Source of the DNA: Cloeon dipterum
Lineage: Eukaryota; Arthropoda; Insecta; Ephemeroptera; Baetidae
Length of the DNA stretch: 64,000 nucleotides
Direction of reading: 5' to 3'
NCBI RefSeq assembly: GCF_949628265.1
Contig: NC_088788.1
Coordinates: 35,326,335-35,390,334, forward strand
In this document: in pieces, positions 61,201 through 64,000 of the stretch
Layout: every line of letters begins with the position of its first letter
How positions within the stretch are numbered: the stretch's first letter is position 1
Notes under the pieces: model-generated
Databases searched by the model: none
Told to the model about the DNA's origin: nothing
What the model saw: only the letters and a program-made list of their open reading frames with translations
Program-made: the position numbers and the translations under genes

Positions 61201-62106
61201 AACGATTTTGAATCACCCCCGGGCGTTAAAATCGATCGACTGCCGAAGTGGAAAGCACAAATAAAAACGAATAAGTGACGAGACGTGTGTCACCACCGTT
61301 CTTACGACAAAATCCTCCCTTTTAAAGTTCCTCCTGCGTGGGTGTCCTAAATATATTCAAATTATTTTTGTCACGTTGGAAACCCTTCCTGTTTACGTGG
61401 GGGGAAAGGAATAAATTTATTTCTGCCTAATCGGGTTTAATTAAATGTTTCGAATGAGGCGTTGCACGGGCATTAAATTCAGTTTCTCCTGGAGGAAAAC
61501 CAAATTAAGTTTCGAGACGTTTGACTGTCAAAGAGGGGTTTAATGCCATTTAAACTCCAGGAAATGTTAAGTTTGAGCATTTTCTCGCGCCCGGAGGATG
61601 CGTAATTAAGCAACAGAATTGTTCACACGGCTGAAATTTCATTTCGCGCGAATCTAATAACTTGCAACTTTTATTTCCAAGGCTTCAGAGCCAATCAAAT
61701 GCCGCGACTAATTGTGGCAATTAATCGCGCCATCACCGCTGATTGCTGTTTCAAAATTAGTAATACGAGTGGGGAGGGAGGCTTGCTGCCCACGTGCCGC
61801 GCGGCGTTAAGCCGTACAAATTTCTTACTCACCACGTCGATGATGTGGTGCAGGGAAATGCCGAAGGTGACGGTGAGCGGCAGCGAACTGTTCTCCACGG
61901 GTCGCACCGAGGCGTCGTAATCGCGCAACAAGAAGCGCGTCAGCCGGTACTCGTTCTCGTCGGCGCCTCCGCGCAGCACGCCTGCAACGAAATGGTCAGC
62001 AAAAAGCGGCGACAATATAGAGCTAATTGCGCGCGTGAAAAAGAAAACAACGAGTACCTTGCAGCAGGATGCAGAGAAATTGCACGAGAAGGCCGGAGCT
62101 GGTCAT
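41875..62106 (-). CDS. Nicotinic acetylcholine receptor alpha-type subunit (alpha7/9/10-like)
   Basis: Ligand-gated cation channel subunit of the plasma membrane. Exons 62106-62058, 61981-61833, 60424-60270, 60119-59936, 52647-52431, 49918-49784, 49366-49137, 43784-43622 and 42095-41875 join in phase to 500 aa. The signal peptide is followed by [18 protein letters not shown]. Binding-site loops are visible: D (VWTDHHLRW), A ([10 protein letters not shown]), B (ASWTYDGYQ) and C ([11 protein letters not shown]). The vicinal cysteine pair marks an alpha subunit. The Cys-loop has 13 residues between its cysteines and contains FPFD. M1 is [19 protein letters not shown]2 has [19 protein letters not shown], with the 9' Leu and a cation-type GEK. 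M3, a short intracellular loop and M4 ([17 protein letters not shown]) follow. Unusual is a cysteine in TTNCWLTH, where Val or Ile is usual. It resembles the vertebrate alpha7 and alpha9/10 types more than core insect subunits, by eye only. Confidence 0.93.
42096..43621 (-). other. Receptor intron 8
   Basis: 1.5-kb intron between the intracellular-loop exon and the M4 exon. GC-rich at the 43380-43620 end. Nothing else recognised. Confidence 0.55.
44380..44700 (+). repeat. Dispersed repeat family D, copy 2
   Basis: Second copy of the 25005-25345 unit, colinear over about 300 bases. Confidence 0.8.
45931..46085. mobile_element. Half copy of the 59314-59592 foldback element
   Basis: Matches the right arm of that element: CTGCTGTCATGCGC, GCGTCAGCCAATCAGCGT, AAATCAACTTTTTATCGATA and ATCGATAGACCAA.TCTTTAGCT. 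The partner arm is absent here. The Penelope insertion begins about 65 bases further right. Confidence 0.7.
46140..46151. repeat. Target-site duplication of the Penelope element, left copy
   Basis: ATTCTTGAGAAA is repeated at 49071-49082 on the other side of the element. Twelve bases lies in the variable range seen for Penelope-like elements. Confidence 0.75.
46151..46259 (-). repeat. Penelope terminal direct repeat (pseudo-LTR), 3' copy
   Basis: 109 bases identical to 48898-49006. Read on the minus strand it begins GAGAAATAAAGAAGAC, directly after the hammerhead-like GUC. Confidence 0.9.
46260..46300 (-). ncRNA. Hammerhead-ribozyme-like motif of the Penelope element
   Basis: On the minus strand CTCATGA (46298-46292) is followed by a stem GACGT/ACGTC (46270-46274 with 46283-46287) and then GAAAC...GGTC ending at 46260. 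The hammerhead core is CUGANGA, stem II, GAAA, then cleavage after GUH. Here the first box differs at one base (CUC for CUG), and four bases separate it from the stem, so activity is doubtful. Penelope-like elements are known to carry hammerheads at this place. Confidence 0.5.
46470..48935 (-). CDS. Penelope reverse transcriptase with GIY-YIG endonuclease
   Basis: Single intact 821-aa ORF. The N-terminal 240 residues are basic, with a Lys/Glu-rich helical stretch (about 115-152). The KADKGGN motif typical of Penelope enzymes is at 252-258. The reverse transcriptase core follows: [12 protein letters not shown] with Asp403, the [17 protein letters not shown] block near 466-482 and the catalytic YVDD at 503-506. 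The C-terminal GIY-YIG-type nuclease starts near 699 ([10 protein letters not shown], then [17 protein letters not shown]). This is the canonical EN+ Penelope layout at normal length. The first dozen codons lie within the upstream terminal repeat. No stop or frameshift was seen. It is expected to copy element RNA by target-primed reverse transcription. Confidence 0.95.
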   Translation of the reverse strand: MKTTSSGRTFQILKNRYRPDTVSLYNQYVKRNLRTTRIREQFEFLVKCRKNEVYPKTLRIKAPSAISWDPRIGRVLERANKSIVRIAVSNARKQWTESIKEENDIWTSLQFELQHEDARKLDKEVERKCKVEKEKQRKRKSKKLERLEEFKEGRNNGTKVINLSKRSLTQVEENLLSRGLNFNPTPNFLPRLDYITAVEAATKFLQPETALKWKQKIANELGRKRERKANLNPEEKEALSSIRQDSAIKVLKADKGGNTVVLDAEQYREKMLELLNGGEYAELKEDPYKGLERILKKVLKNANAAHPEELKLITPESKHPRATAVPYKTPHIYGLPKVHKDGVPLRPIVSTIGSAFQPLAKFLVKMISPITNDSAISIKNAEQILPMIKSMSLGKTDCFCSLDVKSLFTSVPRDSVLKILKEKLMQDHKLMERTLIPIDTLCEMVDFSMKSTYFIFEGKFYKQKKGLAMGSSLSPVLAEVFMQDFERKCLEKFRKKPKVMWRYVDDYLVIYDQACFPIAEFLDSCNSVHPDITLTLELEKDKSIAFLDMLLVHEQGKVKLTVYRKPGSENSFLQYDSNHSCETKMAVALNMFRRAHGYCSDSLSLNQEINTIFGLLEKNGYPKQFIKKAYRKWMRKREDKEEQVHSTSVVVPFVRGFSEKFKNFSKKIANVRVVFSSGLSLRDRLMRVKPPSEPVLKNCIYLVPCLDCTSVYIGQTKRQVQYRLDEHRRAVGKSTGSSTNNGLQLARHAQKKGHTFDWKNVEILKQETNLWKRVVLEAVAMECSENVISNPSHLLCDVWKNILRAERGKFSSRNKKVPYHL
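48898..49006 (-). repeat. Penelope terminal direct repeat (pseudo-LTR), 5' copy
   Basis: Identical to 46151-46259 and contains the ORF start codon at 48935. The identity stops at 49006, exactly opposite the position of the hammerhead-like cut in the other copy. Confidence 0.9.
49021..49070 (+). repeat. Inverted fragment of the Penelope terminal repeat
   Basis: A 50-base reverse-complement copy of 46189-46238, joined head to head with the 5' repeat at the insertion boundary. Penelope copies often have such inverted pieces. Confidence 0.85.
49436..49510 (+). repeat. Partial foldback arm in receptor intron 6
   Basis: Matches the right arm of 54401-54770: AACCCTCAAGAATCGATTGG, TGT.TTCAGAAAC, CGTCAAAG and CGGTCTTTAA. 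Only one arm is present. Confidence 0.7.
50075..50160 (-). repeat. Dispersed repeat family C, copy 4 (inverted)
   Basis: The reverse complement carries CAGAAATGCAAAAACTGCA, CCATTCGACTCGGCTTGA and TTCCCCTGG, matching 40674-40785. Confidence 0.6.
51537..52090 (+). repeat. Dispersed repeat family A, copy 2
   Basis: Colinear with 11628-11930, starting at AGGCAAGGGTGAAAATTA and continuing through TCCTAGGATTTTGATCGG. This copy is longer or has insertions. Confidence 0.7.
53250..53320 (-). repeat. Dispersed repeat family C, copy 5 (inverted)
   Basis: The reverse complement has ATAATTACAAAAACTGCACA, CCGCTCGATTCGTCTCAA and CCTCCCCTAG, closest to the 15313 copy. Confidence 0.6.
54401..54770. mobile_element. 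Foldback element with ~130-bp inverted arms
   Basis: The left arm (54401-54535) and right arm (54641-54770) are inverted copies. They pair TTAAAGACC, TCTGAGCACACCAATC, ATTCTTGAG, AATTAGGTAAAG, CCGACCAAAAAGT and CCCGCCAG with their complements in reverse order. No coding capacity. Related arms occur at 49436-49510 and, more distantly, at 40789-41152. Confidence 0.82.
55206..55236. repeat. (GT)n microsatellite
   Basis: An uninterrupted run of about 15 TG dinucleotides. Confidence 0.95.
55940..56240 (+). repeat. Dispersed repeat family B, copy 2
   Basis: Shares ACACCCTGTTGGCATGG at its start and TTGACC.AAATTTGTTT near its end with 13134-13540. Confidence 0.45.
56341..56470 (-). mobile_element. 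5'-truncated LINE 3' end, second copy
   Basis: Nearly identical to 29513-29633 and bounded by a 9-T run (the poly(A) tail on the minus strand). High similarity implies both copies derive from a recently active non-LTR element. Confidence 0.7.
58869..58886. repeat. (GA)n microsatellite
   Basis: Short uninterrupted GAGA run within receptor intron 4. Confidence 0.8.
59314..59592. mobile_element. Foldback element with ~130-bp arms and CACGTG centre
   Basis: The outer ends AGCTAAAG and CTTTAGCT are inverted copies. The arms 59314-59444 and 59456-59592 pair TTAAAAGTTGATTTAA, AATCCTCGACGCTGATTGGC and GATGTCAGCAG with their complements. The spacer is only ATCACGTGATG, itself palindromic, so the whole element could fold into one hairpin. 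Confidence 0.85.
60425..61832 (-). other. Receptor intron 2
   Basis: 1.4-kb intron containing a family C repeat at 60893-60975. Nothing else recognised. Confidence 0.55.
60893..60975 (+). repeat. Dispersed repeat family C, copy 6 (diverged)
   Basis: Contains CCAAATCTCGGG, CATTTGACTCTTCCTAAC, CCCCTGACCAGC and AAGGGTTAAAGGGGGTG, aligned with the other family members. Confidence 0.45.
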
Positions 62107-63170
62107 TTCGCGGCTGGAATCCAGAACGAGTTTCAATTTAGTCGGCGAATCAATGACATTGACGGAGGCGCGGTTTTTATGCTGCCGCGAGAGCGAAATG
62201 CTCTCAAAAAGTGCAGACGCTGCTCGATGGATGTTTCTCTCGAGCACTTGCGGTCGGATCGGAATTCCTCGCCAAAAAGGTATTTAAAAAAAACCTCCCA
62301 CGTGAGCAGCGTACATGTATTCCAAAATGCAAAGCCAATATTGAGTCGGAGGCAAATGGCAAAAACGAGAGAAGTTTCCTGATTCAAGTAGATTGACTCT
62401 TCAAATACAATGTATACATAGGGAAAAAGTTTGTTTGATTTGCACCAAAACGCTGTGGCCAAAGAGCGAGTAAATTTAGAATTGTAGCCGAATTTCTTGC
62501 GTGTTGTGGATGTAAATTTGATGTCTGCAGCAATTTAGACAGTTCGTATTTAATATAAATTCCAGCTGCAGTTGAAAGGGAAATGCTAGATTTTTATGCG
62601 CATACTTTGTGTCAGACAAGATTTGCAAAGGAAGAGTGGCACTTGGAACAGAATGGCATCGTTTTTAGGAGCGAGAAACATCTGGAATGTGCGTTTTGCA
62701 AATTCCCTCAATTTCTTTCGCCGAGGTTGTTTATAACACTTCTTTCCCTTGATGCCGCGCTGAAAAATAATGTTTTCTACAAATGAAATTCTCACTCGAG
62801 GTTCGTTCCATTTTCAGAGGTAATTGAAAATAAAGAACTTCATCCTCGTTGACATCATAGTTTTAATATTTCACGCTACGCAAAGGAAAAAATATCGAAT
62901 TCGTGGTGTTTTCACGAATTAAATTTTATTATTGAGAATTGGTTTTTATACTGATTGTCTGTCTGGGATGAAGGCGGTTTTTTTACAATTTTTACTGAAA
63001 AATAATACAATACAATGGTGATTTTATTTTCATTTCTTGAGTATATGGTTGTAAGCATTTGCAATACATCGGAATATTTTCTGTTTGAAGAAGAAATTTT
63101 TAGTTTAGAGGATAATAATTTTAATTTACACATCTGCAATTTGAAACGCAGTTAAAGGATTGATAATGTA
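62107..63170. other. Upstream flank of the receptor gene
   Basis: Should hold the receptor 5' untranslated region and promoter (minus strand). No TATA or initiator assignment is possible, and no other gene is supported. Confidence 0.5.
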
Positions 63171-63197
63171 AGAGCCTAGAAAATTCCTTTTGCCATT

Positions 63198-63560
63198 GCG
63201 TGAACTCAGTTGAAGCCAAAATTGACTGTGGCTGCAAAGTTAGCATGCTTTTGAAATAGTGAGGACTGTCTCCCAACTTGAAATCCTATTTTTTTCACGA
63301 AAAAAGAGTTTCCCTAAAACGCTGTTGGACATATCTCGACGAGAGGAATCGAAATCTGCCAAGAAAATTTGCTCAAGCGTAAGGAGAGTCTCCTTACTAA
63401 AGCGATGGAAATTTTGGAGAAAATTCGAATATTTACTGTAGCATATAGGGTCGTTTTTTGCTTATTGCAAATTGTAGAGCAAATTGTTTATCGCTCAACT
63501 GCTTCTTGCATCCAATTAACGATTCGAATAATTTTATACTGTCACTCTTTAATTTAAAGT
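63198..63560 (+). repeat. Dispersed repeat family F, copy 2
   Basis: Colinear with 3171-3540. Directly followed by a family E copy, suggesting the two may be parts of one longer element. Confidence 0.8.
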
Positions 63561-63624
63561 AATGATTTACGTAGGCCAACAATTAAGGACAAATGTTGCA
63601 ACAGTTTGTACAATTTTGAAATCA

Positions 63625-63850
63625 GGACCATGGAACAGCTAAATTTCGCATTTTAACAAATTTCTAAAAAAAATGGGTTTTCACTTGATTTCGATTCCTT
63701 TCGTCGCGATCTATCCATTAGTATACGAATTTGAAGGAAAAATTCATTAAATTGTTAAATAAATCGTGATTTTACAGTAGGGAGACAGTGCTTGATTAGC
63801 ATGCAAACTTTCAAGCCGATTTTCTCGCAAATTTTACCTGAAAATTTTCA
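63625..63850 (+). repeat. Dispersed repeat family E, copy 2
   Basis: Colinear with 27150-27345 over about 200 bases. Confidence 0.75.
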
Positions 63851-64000
63851 GCTTTTCCTCATTTAAAGACAAAATCATTTCCAAAAATCCAAATTGCTTT
63901 GCAAAATCCAATTAAAGTACATGCAATTTGTTTCCATTGGAGAAGGAACAATTAAGAGAGAACGGAGGAGACAAATTGAAAAGAGTAATACGGCGCTGCT

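Overview
The window is nuclear DNA from an arthropod, most likely an insect. The genes have many small exons with GT-AG introns, are spaced kilobases apart, and lie among transposon debris. Their proteins are animal families: Polyhomeotic, EB1, signal peptide peptidase, an animal haem peroxidase with a CLIP-like module, and a Cys-loop nicotinic receptor subunit. Species cannot be read from the sequence. No tRNA, rRNA or CRISPR array was recognised. All exon models were built by hand from splice sites, reading-frame phase and family resemblance.

Layout. (1) 45-4880, minus: polyhomeotic, with its 3' part beyond the left edge. (2) 4881-8902: intergenic, with a CCAAT-box promoter candidate near 6.05 kb and the presumed EB1 leader exon ending at 8131. 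(3) 8903-10647, plus: complete EB1 (259 aa). (4) 12534-14790, minus: complete signal peptide peptidase (373 aa). (5) 18109-24424: a young LTR retrotransposon with identical 858-bp LTRs, a 5-bp target duplication and an intact gag, but no recognisable pol. (6) 30109-39882, plus: a 17-exon secreted haem peroxidase (954 aa) with a Gln/Pro-rich N-terminus and a six-cysteine CLIP-like domain. (7) 41875-62106, minus: a nine-exon nicotinic acetylcholine receptor alpha-type subunit (500 aa). One of its introns contains a near-complete Penelope-like retroelement (46152-49070) with an intact 821-aa RT/GIY-YIG ORF.

The host genes are unrelated in function (chromatin, microtubules, ER proteolysis, peroxidase chemistry, neurotransmission) and form no operon or pathway. 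The repeats connect the non-coding parts: several foldback (long inverted repeat) elements, two truncated LINE 3' ends, and at least six dispersed families, each with two to six copies in the window.

The most interesting items are the gag-only LTR element, the Penelope element whose direct repeat ends exactly at a hammerhead-like cleavage site, the CLIP-peroxidase architecture, and the foldback family sharing one terminal motif.
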